This document shows, in pieces, positions 7,520-15,165 of a stretch of DNA of 15,537 nt. How positions within the stretch are numbered: the first letter of the stretch is position 1; each line of letters begins with the position of its first letter. The notes below the pieces were generated by a model. The model was not told where the DNA came from. It saw only the letters and a program-made list of their open reading frames with translations, and searched no databases. A program made the position numbers and the translations under genes. Origin of the DNA: Nitrospira sp. UBA2083 (GTDB taxonomy: Bacteria; Nitrospirota; Nitrospiria; Nitrospirales; Nitrospiraceae); the NCBI GenBank assembly GCA_002331625.1, contig DCZN01000049.1, forward strand, positions 90,888 to 106,424, written 5' to 3'.

Positions 7520-9012
7520 GCTTTACGCTGAATCTGTCCTTCTCCGATCTGTTGCTCTTATTGCCGGAGATCTTATTGACATGCTGGCTTTGCGTGGTCA
7601 TTACGGTTGATTTCGCCTCTCCGCGGTTACCAAAAGAGCGACTTGCCTACCTCAGCGTTGCCGGCCTTCTCGTGACACTCGGCTGTTTGGCATGGTTTGA
7701 CGTCAATCATGTTACCGGCACGTTGTTCGGCGATATGTTCGTGCTTGATCGCATGGCCATCTTTTTCAAGATATTTGTGTTGGCATCCACGATTCTCGTC
7801 ATTCTTTCGTCGATCCAGTATGTAAATCGGTTTACCCTCTTTCGTGGGGAATACTATGTCCTGGTCATCATGTCGGCGCTCGGCATGATGTTCATGGCAT
7901 CCTCCAACGACTTATTGTCCGTCTTCGTCAGCCTCGAGTTCTCAACACTGGGATTCTATATCCTGGTGTCCTATCTTCGGGACGATCTTGCGTCGAATGA
8001 GGCCGGTCTCAAGTTCTTCATCCTCGGCGTATTTGCAGCGGGGCTGTTTGCCTATGGGATCAGCTTGGTCTATGGCGAAACCGGCAAGCTCGTTTTTTCA
8101 GACATGGCGTCTGCGCCGGCCACGCCTGGTCTGATCATCGGCTTTCTTCTGATCTTCGCCGCCCTGGGATTTAAGATCGGGGCGGTCCCGTTCCATTCGT
8201 GGATTCCAGATACGTACCATGGCGCGCCCACACCGGTCACGGCATTCTTGTCGATTGCGCCAAAAGGTGCGGCCTTAGCGATTTTGCTTCGGATTTTTCT
8301 TGTGGCACTCGGTGCATTCAAACCGACTTGGATTTACTTGTTAGTCGTCGTGTCGATCGTGTCGATGACCTACGGCAATATCGTCGCGATTGCACAAAAG
8401 AATATCAAACGTCTGTTGGCGTATTCGGGGATTGCCCAAATCGGGAATGTGCTCATCGGTCTTGCCGCAGGAACTAAGATGGGGAGCGATGCCATCCTCT
8501 TCTACCTGTTGGCGTACCTGTTTGCGAATATCGGGGCTTTTGCCGTCGTGATTGCCGTCAGTCATGCCATCGGAAGGGATGAGATCGAAGATTACCGTGG
8601 TCTCGGGCGCCGATCACCGTTTCTCGCTTTTGCGATGTTGTTATTCCTGTTGTCCTTGGCAGGAGTACCGCCGCTTGCCGGATTTATCGGTAAATTGTAC
8701 ATCTTTGTCGCGGCGATCAAAGAAGGTCTCTATACATTAATCACAGTCGGGCTGATTAACATCGTCATTTCGATGTACTACTATCTGATTGTGGTGAAAC
8801 AAATGTATATCAATGAACCGACTGATCCTTCACCCATTTCCATTTCTGGGCCGATGCGAGCGGTTATCTATGTCGGTTTAGCTGGGACGCTAGTGATCGG
8901 AGTTTATCCTCAGCCCTTTACGGATTGGGTCGTCGCCGCGACGGTCATGTTTGCGAATTTTGTTGCTCCATCTGCCCTAGCCATTCCGCCAAATCCGTTG
9001 GTAGGTAGTTAG
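7516..9012 (+). CDS. nuoN: NADH-quinone oxidoreductase subunit N
   Basis: NuoN is the antiporter-like subunit nearest the NuoA/J/K/H end of the membrane arm in canonical complex I. The protein is 498 residues, normal length. Expected residues are present: Glu141 in TM5 (SLEFSTLGFYILVSYLR), Lys220 in TM7 (GFKIGAVPFHSWIPD), Lys250 in TM8 (APKGAALAILLR) and Lys393 in TM12 (AGFIGKLYIF), where NuoN typically has Lys and NuoM has Glu. The start overlaps the stop of the second nuoM and has a good AGGAGGA site. It is the last gene of the complex I run. No intrinsic terminator is visible after its TAG; the next 119 bases carry a likely promoter for the kinase genes. Confidence 0.95.
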   Translation: MSFTLNLSFSDLLLLLPEILLTCWLCVVITVDFASPRLPKERLAYLSVAGLLVTLGCLAWFDVNHVTGTLFGDMFVLDRMAIFFKIFVLASTILVILSSIQYVNRFTLFRGEYYVLVIMSALGMMFMASSNDLLSVFVSLEFSTLGFYILVSYLRDDLASNEAGLKFFILGVFAAGLFAYGISLVYGETGKLVFSDMASAPATPGLIIGFLLIFAALGFKIGAVPFHSWIPDTYHGAPTPVTAFLSIAPKGAALAILLRIFLVALGAFKPTWIYLLVVVSIVSMTYGNIVAIAQKNIKRLLAYSGIAQIGNVLIGLAAGTKMGSDAILFYLLAYLFANIGAFAVVIAVSHAIGRDEIEDYRGLGRRSPFLAFAMLLFLLSLAGVPPLAGFIGKLYIFVAAIKEGLYTLITVGLINIVISMYYYLIVVKQMYINEPTDPSPISISGPMRAVIYVGLAGTLVIGVYPQPFTDWVVAATVMFANFVAPSALAIPPNPLVGS

Positions 9013-9039
9013 TTTTCTGCTTCCGCATCGACAGAGATC

Positions 9040-9048
9040 TGCTACAAT
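9040..9048 (+). promoter_or_regulatory. Probable extended -10 promoter upstream of the kinase cassette
   Basis: TGCTACAAT matches the extended -10 consensus TGnTATAAT at all but one defined base. No good -35 box is seen at the right distance, which is common for extended -10 promoters. Transcription would start near 9055, leaving about 75 bases of leader that contain a small inverted repeat (CGAAG at 9063-9067, CTTCG at 9077-9081). The position between nuoN and the kinase gene fits a separate transcription unit. Confidence 0.45.
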
Positions 9049-9131
9049 TCGCTCATAGTATGCGAAGGTGAGATATCTTCGTCGAGTGTCTGTAGAGTGG
9101 TCGTGTGTCGTCATGCACGTCGTCCTGATCT

Positions 9132-10622
9132 ATGGAATCAGCCACCAACCATCAGGCACCGACTCCGCTTCTGAACAGCGAAGACGGAACGGTTCAGCCC
9201 CCACTTAGTTCTGACGCTCCAACTCTCTACCATCGTGGCGTATCCTGGTTTCAGAGGCTGACCATTGAACAACGGGTGCTGGCGGGTTTCAGCCTCGTAT
9301 TCGTGGGGATCCTTATTATCAGTTTGATGTCCTACCGAAATACCAGCATCCTACTTGCCAGCAGTGGATTGGACAGTCGCAGCCATGATCTCATCCAACT
9401 CCTCAGTACCATCGACGTGACGATGAGTGAAGCCGAAGATACCCACCGTCGGTACCTTGTAACAGGCGAACGGTCGTATCTGGAGGCCTACAACAAGCTT
9501 ATCGGTCAAAAGGCAGCGTTCAGTACGTATCTTGTGGACCTCAGTCAGAATTCTTCGGAACAGCGGCATCGTGCGGTGGTACTCGACCGGCTCATGGACC
9601 GACAAGTGAGCGCGGAATCAAAGGCGATCACTCAATTTCAGGAACGGGGTTTTCAATCGGTCAGGAAAATGGCATTGGAAGGAGCCGGGAAACGTGAGTT
9701 GGGTGCGATTCATCAGATTATTAATGAAATGGATTCTCACGAGCGACAGGCTGTGAAGCAGCGTGTGATGGAATCCGCCGCTGGTACGCGAAACACCATT
9801 ACCCTTCTTGGTATCGGGGCGGTGTTGCAACTGGTGTTGCTGGCGTCGGTCTATTACTTGATCAGACACGACATCACGGAGCGTCGCCAGGTCGCCAGTG
9901 AGCTGCAACGGCGCGGCGAGCTTTTAGAAGCGGCCAATAAGGAGCTGGAAGCGTTCAGCTATTCGGTTTCCCATGACCTGCGCGCGCCATTGCGACACAT
10001 TGATGGCTATGCGTCCCTCTTAAAAAAATCCATCGAGCAGTCGATGAACGACAAGGCCGCCCGGTATTTGCAGACGATTTCCGACTCCGCCAAACAGATG
10101 GGACAGCTGATCGACGATCTCTTGGTGTTTTCTCGAATGGGACGGCAAGAAATGCTTCACACGACCGTGAACATGGATCAACTGATTCGGGGCATTCTTG
10201 CTGATCTGCGGCTTGACTTGCAAGCGCGCCAGATATCATGGACAATCGCCTCACTACCTGAGGTGACAGGTGATCCGTCCATGCTCAGACAGGTATTTAT
10301 GAACTTGATCACCAATGCCCTGAAGTTTACAAGCACCAGGGCGGCGGCCGCAATCGAGATTGGTGTGGAGCCGCCAAGTTCGCCAGAGATCGTCCTGTTT
10401 GTGCGTGACAATGGGGTTGGATTTGATATGCAGTACGCTCCAAAACTATTCGGGGTGTTCCAGAGACTGCATCGGGCCGACGAGTTTGAAGGAACGGGGA
10501 TCGGGCTCGCCAACGTGCGTCGGATCGTGCATCGTCATGGAGGTCGCACTTGGGCGGAAGGTGTTCCGGATAAGGGTGCGACATTCTATGTTGCCTTGCC
10601 AAAGAGAGGGGCTCACTCATGA
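9132..10622 (+). CDS. Membrane sensor histidine kinase with CHASE3-like periplasmic domain
   Basis: This sensor kinase has 496 residues. After a polar, Pro-rich cytoplasmic N-terminus (1-45) come TM1 (about 49-66), a helical extracytoplasmic domain (about 68-220) with the SEAEDTHRRYLVTGE pattern typical of CHASE3 domains, and TM2 (about 223-244). A short coiled linker leads to HisKA with His281 in FSYSVSHDLRAPLRHIDGY. The ATPase domain shows the N box (Asn391/Asn395, NLITNALKF), the DNGVGF box (426-431) and GTGIGLA (454-460). The HisKA sequence resembles kinases paired with Rcp1-type regulators, and exactly such a gene follows with an ATGA overlap. The start is the first ATG after an in-frame stop; no Shine-Dalgarno sequence is evident. 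The signal sensed is unknown. Confidence 0.9.
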   Translation: MESATNHQAPTPLLNSEDGTVQPPLSSDAPTLYHRGVSWFQRLTIEQRVLAGFSLVFVGILIISLMSYRNTSILLASSGLDSRSHDLIQLLSTIDVTMSEAEDTHRRYLVTGERSYLEAYNKLIGQKAAFSTYLVDLSQNSSEQRHRAVVLDRLMDRQVSAESKAITQFQERGFQSVRKMALEGAGKRELGAIHQIINEMDSHERQAVKQRVMESAAGTRNTITLLGIGAVLQLVLLASVYYLIRHDITERRQVASELQRRGELLEAANKELEAFSYSVSHDLRAPLRHIDGYASLLKKSIEQSMNDKAARYLQTISDSAKQMGQLIDDLLVFSRMGRQEMLHTTVNMDQLIRGILADLRLDLQARQISWTIASLPEVTGDPSMLRQVFMNLITNALKFTSTRAAAAIEIGVEPPSSPEIVLFVRDNGVGFDMQYAPKLFGVFQRLHRADEFEGTGIGLANVRRIVHRHGGRTWAEGVPDKGATFYVALPKRGAHS

Positions 10623-11074
10623 ACGTGGCCAAGCCTATTGTGCTTGCGGAAGACAACCCTCGCGATGCCGAGCTTGCGCTGGCAGCGATGGAGGAAGAGC
10701 ATATATCTGATAAGGTCGTTCTGTGCCATGACGGGGCCGAGGTGTTGGACTATTTGTATTGTCGAGGACAGTTTAAGTCGAGACTGAAGGGAAACCCGGC
10801 TGTGGTCTTCTTGGATCTGAAGATGCCAAAGGTAAACGGACTGGAGGTGTTGCGCACCATTAAGGCGGACAACAACCTTCGTCCGATACCTGTCGTCATG
10901 CTGACATCATCACGCGAAGAACGTGATTTGGCTGAGAGCTATGCGCTCGGCGCGAACGCCTACGTCGTGAAACCCGTCGAGTTTCAGAAATTTCTGTCGG
11001 CGGTAAAAGAGTTGGGTGTGTTCTGGGGGGTGATCAATGAGCCGCCACCGGAAGGATCCCGATCCACGCACTGA
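10619..11074 (+). CDS. Single-domain response regulator, Rcp1-like
   Basis: This receiver-only protein (151 residues) has no DNA-binding or enzymatic output domain. The active site is complete: acidic pair Glu11-Asp12, phosphoacceptor Asp66 (VVFLDLKMPKVNG), Thr96 (VVMLTSS) and Lys118 (YVVKPV). The CHDGAEVLDYLYCRG segment and the C-terminal FLSAVKELGVFWGVINEPPP stretch are hallmarks of the Rcp1-like group that pairs with phytochrome-type kinases. Its start overlaps the upstream kinase stop (ATGA at 10619-10622), and its end overlaps the likely start of the hybrid kinase. It is therefore probably phosphorylated by the upstream kinase and acts by protein-protein contact or as a phosphorelay intermediate; the target is unknown. 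Confidence 0.9.
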   Translation: MNVAKPIVLAEDNPRDAELALAAMEEEHISDKVVLCHDGAEVLDYLYCRGQFKSRLKGNPAVVFLDLKMPKVNGLEVLRTIKADNNLRPIPVVMLTSSREERDLAESYALGANAYVVKPVEFQKFLSAVKELGVFWGVINEPPPEGSRSTH

Positions 11075-12707
11075 CACGTGCATGAAGTCTGTGCTGCGAT
11101 TCCTCCATTTAGAACCCAATAAGAAGGATAGCGACCGCATCGGTACGATGTTGACCGAAGGCGGGATTCCATGTGCGATACGACGTGTGGGGACCCGCCG
11201 TGCATTCATTTCCGCTCTGAGCAAAGCCGAATTCGATCTGATCCTAGCTGAATTCTCCCTGCCTGGATTTGATGGCACGTGTGCGTTGGAGTTGGCCCAA
11301 ACGCTGACCCCCCAGGTGCCATTTATTTTTGTCACCACAGCGCGGTCGGAGAAACCGTGTTTGGAGCATTTGCGCCAAGGCGCGGTCGATTGCGTTATCA
11401 AAGAGCGACCGGGACGACTCATACCATCGGTGCTGCGGGTGCTGCGAGAGCGAACGGCGCGTGAGGCAGGGAAACGAGCTGAGGAGGCGTTCCACACAGG
11501 AGAAATGCAACTACGGCGGTTGCAGAGGCTCGAGGCAGTCGGCCGTCTGGCCGGAGGACTCGCCCACGATTTCAACAACCTTCTGACCGTGATCATGGGG
11601 CACAGTCAGGTTCTGCTGAGTGAGATGAGTTCGGACCACCCATTGAGAGGTAGAGTGGAAGAGGTGCAGAACGCGGGGGAGCGTGCGCGGATCCTTATTC
11701 GCCAGTTGCTCCTGTTCAGCAGAAAACAGCCTTCCGAATCGAAGGTCGTGAGTGTGAACGCGGTGCTTGCTGATTTTGAGACGATGCTTCGGCGACTGAT
11801 CGGAGAGGATATCCAACTGACGATGAGGCCGAGCACCGAGGATCTGTGCATCAAGGTAGATCCGTCTTTCATCGAGCAGATCGTGATGAATCTGGTCGTG
11901 AACGCCCGAGATGCTATGCCTCAAGGCGGCAGGGTCGCGATAGAAACCGCTTCGATCGGCCTCTCCCATACGCCGATGTACTCCCGGACCACTATGCCTG
12001 TCGGAGAATACGCGAGGCTGTCGATCATCGACACCGGTTGTGGAATCGCTCCTGAAGTACAGGCCCAGATTTTTACACCATTTTTTACAACGAAGGAGGA
12101 AGAGAAGGGCACCGGACTTGGTCTGTCAACCGTATTCGATATCGTGACGCAGAGTGGTGGTGGGTTGGATGTCACAAGCAAGATCGGGGAGGGAACGCGT
12201 TTTGACATCTATCTCCCGCGTGTGGTTTCGGGTGTTGAATTCGCGAGCGAAATGCCCTCATGTGTGCAAGCAATTGGCGGCCACGAGACCGTGCTTCTGG
12301 TTGAGGATGATGAAGGAGTGAGAGCTCTTCTTCGGGACGAACTTCGCAAGCTTGGCTATCGAGTGGTTGAAGCGCGGAACGGCATTGAGGCATGTCTCGT
12401 GGCCACACCCTATATAGGGAAACTAAAACTTCTCCTCACCGATATTGTCATGCCCGGAATGAGTGGGACCGAGCTTGCTCGACATCTTCGCATGATCAAG
12501 CCGGAGCTGAAAATCCTTTTCATGTCCGGATATGCGGACGACATCGGAATCCGTGATGGTGACATGGCTATTGCGTACTTCCAGAAACCGTTCACCCCAG
12601 AATCCCTGGCAGGAATGGTTCGTCAATTGCTCGACCGGCAACCGAACGATCATATGACCGTGGGCCAGGTTTCAGAGACGAGGGAGCTGCATCGAGCCTT
12701 CAAGTAA
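11037..12707 (+). CDS. Hybrid histidine kinase: degenerate receiver, HisKA, ATPase, C-terminal receiver
   Basis: This soluble hybrid kinase (556 residues) has no membrane segment. Domain order is: receiver-like domain (about 18-138), a short helix, HisKA with His177 (LAGGLAHDFNNLLTVI), ATPase (N box 285-292, DTGCGI from Asp332, GTGLGLS from Gly358), and a C-terminal receiver (about 417-533) with Glu423-Asp424-Asp425, Asp469 (LLLTDIVMPGMSG), Ser497 and Lys517. The N-terminal receiver is degenerate: the acidic pair is EPN and the phosphoacceptor Asp is Glu72 (LILAEFSLPGFDG), although Lys122 remains. ATG 11037 overlaps the preceding gene by 38 bases and has GGGGGGTGA upstream; ATG 11082 (residue 16) is a reasonable alternative that begins right at the receiver fold but lacks a Shine-Dalgarno sequence. 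It probably forms one signalling unit with the two genes before it. Confidence 0.88.
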   Translation: MSRHRKDPDPRTDTCMKSVLRFLHLEPNKKDSDRIGTMLTEGGIPCAIRRVGTRRAFISALSKAEFDLILAEFSLPGFDGTCALELAQTLTPQVPFIFVTTARSEKPCLEHLRQGAVDCVIKERPGRLIPSVLRVLRERTAREAGKRAEEAFHTGEMQLRRLQRLEAVGRLAGGLAHDFNNLLTVIMGHSQVLLSEMSSDHPLRGRVEEVQNAGERARILIRQLLLFSRKQPSESKVVSVNAVLADFETMLRRLIGEDIQLTMRPSTEDLCIKVDPSFIEQIVMNLVVNARDAMPQGGRVAIETASIGLSHTPMYSRTTMPVGEYARLSIIDTGCGIAPEVQAQIFTPFFTTKEEEKGTGLGLSTVFDIVTQSGGGLDVTSKIGEGTRFDIYLPRVVSGVEFASEMPSCVQAIGGHETVLLVEDDEGVRALLRDELRKLGYRVVEARNGIEACLVATPYIGKLKLLLTDIVMPGMSGTELARHLRMIKPELKILFMSGYADDIGIRDGDMAIAYFQKPFTPESLAGMVRQLLDRQPNDHMTVGQVSETRELHRAFK

Positions 12708-12764
12708 TCGGACATAGTGTGGTCATGCTCTGTGTACGTGTCACCGTGAGAGATTGGTGGACCG

Positions 12765-13616
12765 ATGAACAGTGATCGTGGATGGTCACAGGGAATGTTT
12801 CAGGGGGTCAGGTATCTCTCAATGGCCATCGCTCTGATGCCTGGCGTGTGTGTCGCTCAGAATATGTCTTGGGAACGGCTTGCCGACGGGCTTATGGTTT
12901 CCGTGTGGAAACCAGGAGATGTCTGCCCGACCCTGCCGACCATGTTGGTCGTCGATATTGACCCAGAGCATACGCGCTTTTCGGTTCACCATTATGCCCA
13001 GGAAGGATTTGCACAACCTCCAAGAATTGTGGAGTGGCAACATCGGACGGGCCATCAGTTCGTATTTAATGCGGGGTTGTTTCGAGAAAACTTTACGTAC
13101 CTTGGCCTTCTCTATAAGAATGGTCGTTCGCTGGGAAGCAAACGTCACACATCATGGCAAGGGTTGTTCGTGGCCGAACCGGCTGTTTCAGGGCTCAAGA
13201 AAGCACGGGTTCTCGACCTGGCCTCCGACATCTTTGATGAAGATCAACCTCTGTACCGAGAAGCGGCACAAGCGCTGATGCTGTTGGACCAGTCTGGCAA
13301 GATCCGCGTCCGCGAATCAGGAAAGTATGCCTATCAAACGATCGTCGCAGAGCATGAGACCGGGCACATCCTTGTCTTTAAGAGCCTGGGGGTCGTTCCG
13401 TTGTATGACATCGGTCGCTGTTTCAAGGATGCTCTTCCCGTCGTGCGCCAGGCAATGGCGATGGATGGAGGATCGTCGTCCGATATACGTATTGTGGAAT
13501 CACTATGGGAAACGGACATGCAGAGCAAGGAAGGAAACTCATGGAAAAGCTTGTTCAGCGGGAATACGGGTACCCATATCCCGCTCCCCACTGTAATAGG
13601 CGTGAGCCCACGATGA
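12765..13616 (+). CDS. Exported phosphodiester glycosidase (NAGPA) family protein
   Basis: The predicted protein has 283 residues. An N-terminal signal peptide is likely: a basic start, hydrophobic YLSMAIALMPGVCVA, and possible cleavage after Ala31. The rest resembles the phosphodiester glycosidase domain named after N-acetylglucosamine-1-phosphodiester alpha-N-acetylglucosaminidase, with the FNAGLFRENFTYLGLLYKNGRSLG segment (about 101-124) and the hallmark MAMDGGSSSD motif (231-240, Asp234). Members cleave sugar-phosphodiester links in glycans or cell-wall polymers, but the bacterial substrate here is unknown. GGTGG lies four bases before the first ATG; ATG 12795 (Met11) is a possible alternative start. 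The stop overlaps the start of a lipoprotein gene (ATGA), and the gene follows the kinase cassette by 57 bases. Confidence 0.8.
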   Translation: MNSDRGWSQGMFQGVRYLSMAIALMPGVCVAQNMSWERLADGLMVSVWKPGDVCPTLPTMLVVDIDPEHTRFSVHHYAQEGFAQPPRIVEWQHRTGHQFVFNAGLFRENFTYLGLLYKNGRSLGSKRHTSWQGLFVAEPAVSGLKKARVLDLASDIFDEDQPLYREAAQALMLLDQSGKIRVRESGKYAYQTIVAEHETGHILVFKSLGVVPLYDIGRCFKDALPVVRQAMAMDGGSSSDIRIVESLWETDMQSKEGNSWKSLFSGNTGTHIPLPTVIGVSPR

Positions 13617-13930
13617 TCGCACCATGGTCCTTCGTTGCAGTGGCCCTTGTGTATCTCATGCTCACAGGCTGTGCTGATGGAGCGAAGATCGTGCAGGAAC
13701 ACGAGAGCGGTGGCGTCGTCATCTATCCGTTCAAGGAAGGGCAGGGGCCCATGCTGTCTTCGTTCCGAAAAGAGGGACTCGATCTCATGAAAGAGAAGTG
13801 TCTGGGGAGGTCGTACTCCATTGTGCGTGAGGGTGAAGCGAAAGGACGCACTCGTGTCGTCAGTCCGCTCGATGGGGCACAAGAAGTCGTGGAGGAGCGT
13901 CGCTGGGGGATTCAGTTTGAGTGCAAGTGA
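13613..13930 (+). CDS. Small lipoprotein of unknown function
   Basis: I chose the ATG at 13613, which overlaps the preceding TGA (ATGA), because it gives a lipoprotein signal: MIAPWSFVAVALVYLMLTGC with lipobox LTGC and lipidated Cys20. The frame stays open upstream, but that part is a shadow of the glycosidase gene. The mature ~85 residues are polar, with a GGVVIYPFKEGQGPML segment, an REGEAKGRTRVV segment, and two further cysteines (63 and 104) that could form a disulfide. No family with a known function is recognised. Coupling to the exported glycosidase suggests that both act in the cell envelope. Confidence 0.78.
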   Translation: MIAPWSFVAVALVYLMLTGCADGAKIVQEHESGGVVIYPFKEGQGPMLSSFRKEGLDLMKEKCLGRSYSIVREGEAKGRTRVVSPLDGAQEVVEERRWGIQFECK

Positions 13931-13971
13931 ATACAAGCGAGAATGAGGGAGGGTTATACGAGGGAATATGA

Positions 13972-14550
13972 CTAGGGCTTCTTTGCAGTCCCCATGAGGT
14001 CTTGAATGGTTAAGAGACTGATCAGCTGAACCTTTTCTCTTTCTACACGCGCTTTCCCATCCTGTTCTTGGCGGTCCACAATCACCAACGCATGGTCCAC
14101 CCGAAGCCCGGCTTCCCGAGCGACTCCCACGGCTTTCAGCAATGATCCACCACTCGTGAGTACGTCGTCCACGATCAACGCTCGATCGCCTGGACGAATG
14201 CTGCCTTCGATCAGCTTTCCCAATCCATGGTCTTTCACTTGTTTGCGAACCACGAACGTTCGCCAGAGCCGCTGACGTGACGAAGCACAGGCAAAATCGG
14301 AAATGGTAATGGCGATTGGGATGGCCCCAAGCTCAAGGCCACCGAGACAATCGAATTCCACGTCGGTGAGCGCCTCATAGGCCAATTGGGCGACGAGACG
14401 ACGCGCTTCAGGATGCGCCATGAGGGCGCGACAATCGACGTAGAAGGGGCTGATCTCGCCAGAAGCGAGCTTAAAACCTTTGTCACGATCCCATTTAAAA
14501 GACTGCGTGTCATGAAACGCTTGTGCCAATTGCTCCCGAACAGTCCCCAT
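13972..14550 (-). CDS. pyrE: Orotate phosphoribosyltransferase
   Basis: PyrE joins orotate and PRPP to make orotidine 5'-phosphate in de novo pyrimidine synthesis, in the cytoplasm. From the chosen ATG at 14550 the protein is 192 residues, typical for PyrE. Visible motifs are KLASGEISPFYVDCR (27-41, orotate site), the flexible catalytic loop RKQVKDHG (Arg102, Lys103, Lys106, His108) and the PRPP-binding motif LIVDDVLTSGGS (125-136, Asp128-Asp129). The frame is open a further 55 codons upstream, but these overlap the neighbouring gene and have no family match, whereas the chosen start has AAGGGAGA just upstream. It is on the opposite strand to, and convergent with, the lipoprotein gene, 41 bases away, with no clear terminator hairpin between them. 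Confidence 0.93.
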   Translation of the reverse strand: MGTVREQLAQAFHDTQSFKWDRDKGFKLASGEISPFYVDCRALMAHPEARRLVAQLAYEALTDVEFDCLGGLELGAIPIAITISDFACASSRQRLWRTFVVRKQVKDHGLGKLIEGSIRPGDRALIVDDVLTSGGSLLKAVGVAREAGLRVDHALVIVDRQEQDGKARVEREKVQLISLLTIQDLMGTAKKP

Positions 14551-14588
14551 TCGCTCTCCCTTGTGAAGCAGCCGGATGTTTCCGCGGC

Positions 14589-14618
14589 ATTCTACACTGC
14601 TCGAATTTCCCATGCCAC
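14589..14618 (-). promoter_or_regulatory. Possible promoter of pyrE
   Basis: Read on the minus strand, GTGGCA (14618-14613) and TAGAAT (14594-14589) are spaced by 18 bases. They match the -35 and -10 consensus at four and five positions. Transcription would start near 14582, about 30 bases before the pyrE ATG. This lies in the 94-base gap between the chelatase-like gene and pyrE, so pyrE may have its own promoter besides any read-through. Confidence 0.33.
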
Positions 14619-14644
14619 CAATTACGGCGGCTTGCAGCAGGGGG

Positions 14645-15157
14645 TTATTTCGAGAACCTCCGAACTTGCTCCACGAGTGTGTGAGCGATGAGGTTGAGGT
14701 CGAAGGGCCAGGCATAACGGAGCTCTACATCGGGATGTAGCGGTCGAAGATGTTCGAGGATTTCAGGAATCTCGATTTCCGAATGAGACCCCCCCGGAGT
14801 GAACATCGTAGTGGTGATCGTGATATGCGTCGCACCTTGTTTAATGAGGTCCTCGACGGATTCTTCCAACGTCGGTCCGCAAAACTCATTGTACGCAACG
14901 GCAAACAGCGCGCCATTCAGATGGGGACGCAGGGCTTCCGCCACGGCTTCTAAACCGGACTGATATGGATCTGTGGCTGCCGTTCTCGGCCAATGGCGGA
15001 TCTTGCGATCGAGTTCAAGCTCTTCGGGTGATGGCGGTTGTTTGGCCGCGCGTCGTTGGGCCTCAAGTCGTTTCAATCGCGTCACAAGGTCTGAGGGACA
15101 GTCCTTGGGAATCCCACCATGACCAACTAAAATCACCCCTAGTTTCTCTGTTGCCAT
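14645..15157 (-). CDS. CbiX/SirB-family chelatase-like protein
   Basis: The 170-residue protein resembles the sirohydrochlorin chelatase (CbiX/SirB) superfamily, whose members insert Co2+ or Fe2+ into sirohydrochlorin for cobalamin or siroheme synthesis. It shows the N-terminal ILVGHGG motif (His13), an AVAYNEFCGPTLEESVEDLIKQGA stretch (87-109), and the FTPGGSHSEIEIPEIL motif (119-134, His125) that corresponds to the metal-binding histidine region. Compared with single-domain CbiX there are about 45 extra residues between GHG and the next strand (about 17-65), rich in charged residues and including PSPEELELDRKIRHWPRT. The start has AGGAGG five bases upstream. The catalytic histidine pattern suggests metal or tetrapyrrole binding; the exact substrate is open. 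Confidence 0.75.
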   Translation of the reverse strand: MATEKLGVILVGHGGIPKDCPSDLVTRLKRLEAQRRAAKQPPSPEELELDRKIRHWPRTAATDPYQSGLEAVAEALRPHLNGALFAVAYNEFCGPTLEESVEDLIKQGATHITITTTMFTPGGSHSEIEIPEILEHLRPLHPDVELRYAWPFDLNLIAHTLVEQVRRFSK

Positions 15158-15165
15158 GAATCCTC

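Noticed and set aside
9063..9081. Inverted repeat CGAAG/CTTCG as an operator or terminator
   Set aside because: The arms are only 5 bp with a 9-base loop and no T-run; it is too weak to call alone and is only mentioned in the promoter entry.
10910..11596. 228-codon open frame on the minus strand across the response regulator and hybrid kinase
   Set aside because: It is antisense to two well-supported genes, shows Arg/Ser-rich low-quality sequence and no recognisable domain, so it is a shadow frame.
13505..13612. Longer start for the lipoprotein gene
   Set aside because: It would overlap the glycosidase gene by over 100 bases and bury the lipobox signal in the middle of the protein.
13334..13936. 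200-codon open frame on the minus strand opposite the glycosidase and lipoprotein genes
   Set aside because: Both plus-strand genes have clear export signals and family motifs or coupling; the antisense frame has none.
13931..13971. Bidirectional terminator between the convergent lipoprotein gene and pyrE
   Set aside because: I searched this spacer on both strands and found no stable stem followed by a T-run.
14551..14715. 55-codon N-terminal extension of pyrE
   Set aside because: It overlaps the end of the chelatase-like gene, has no family resemblance, and the ATG at 14550 has a better ribosome site and gives the usual PyrE length.
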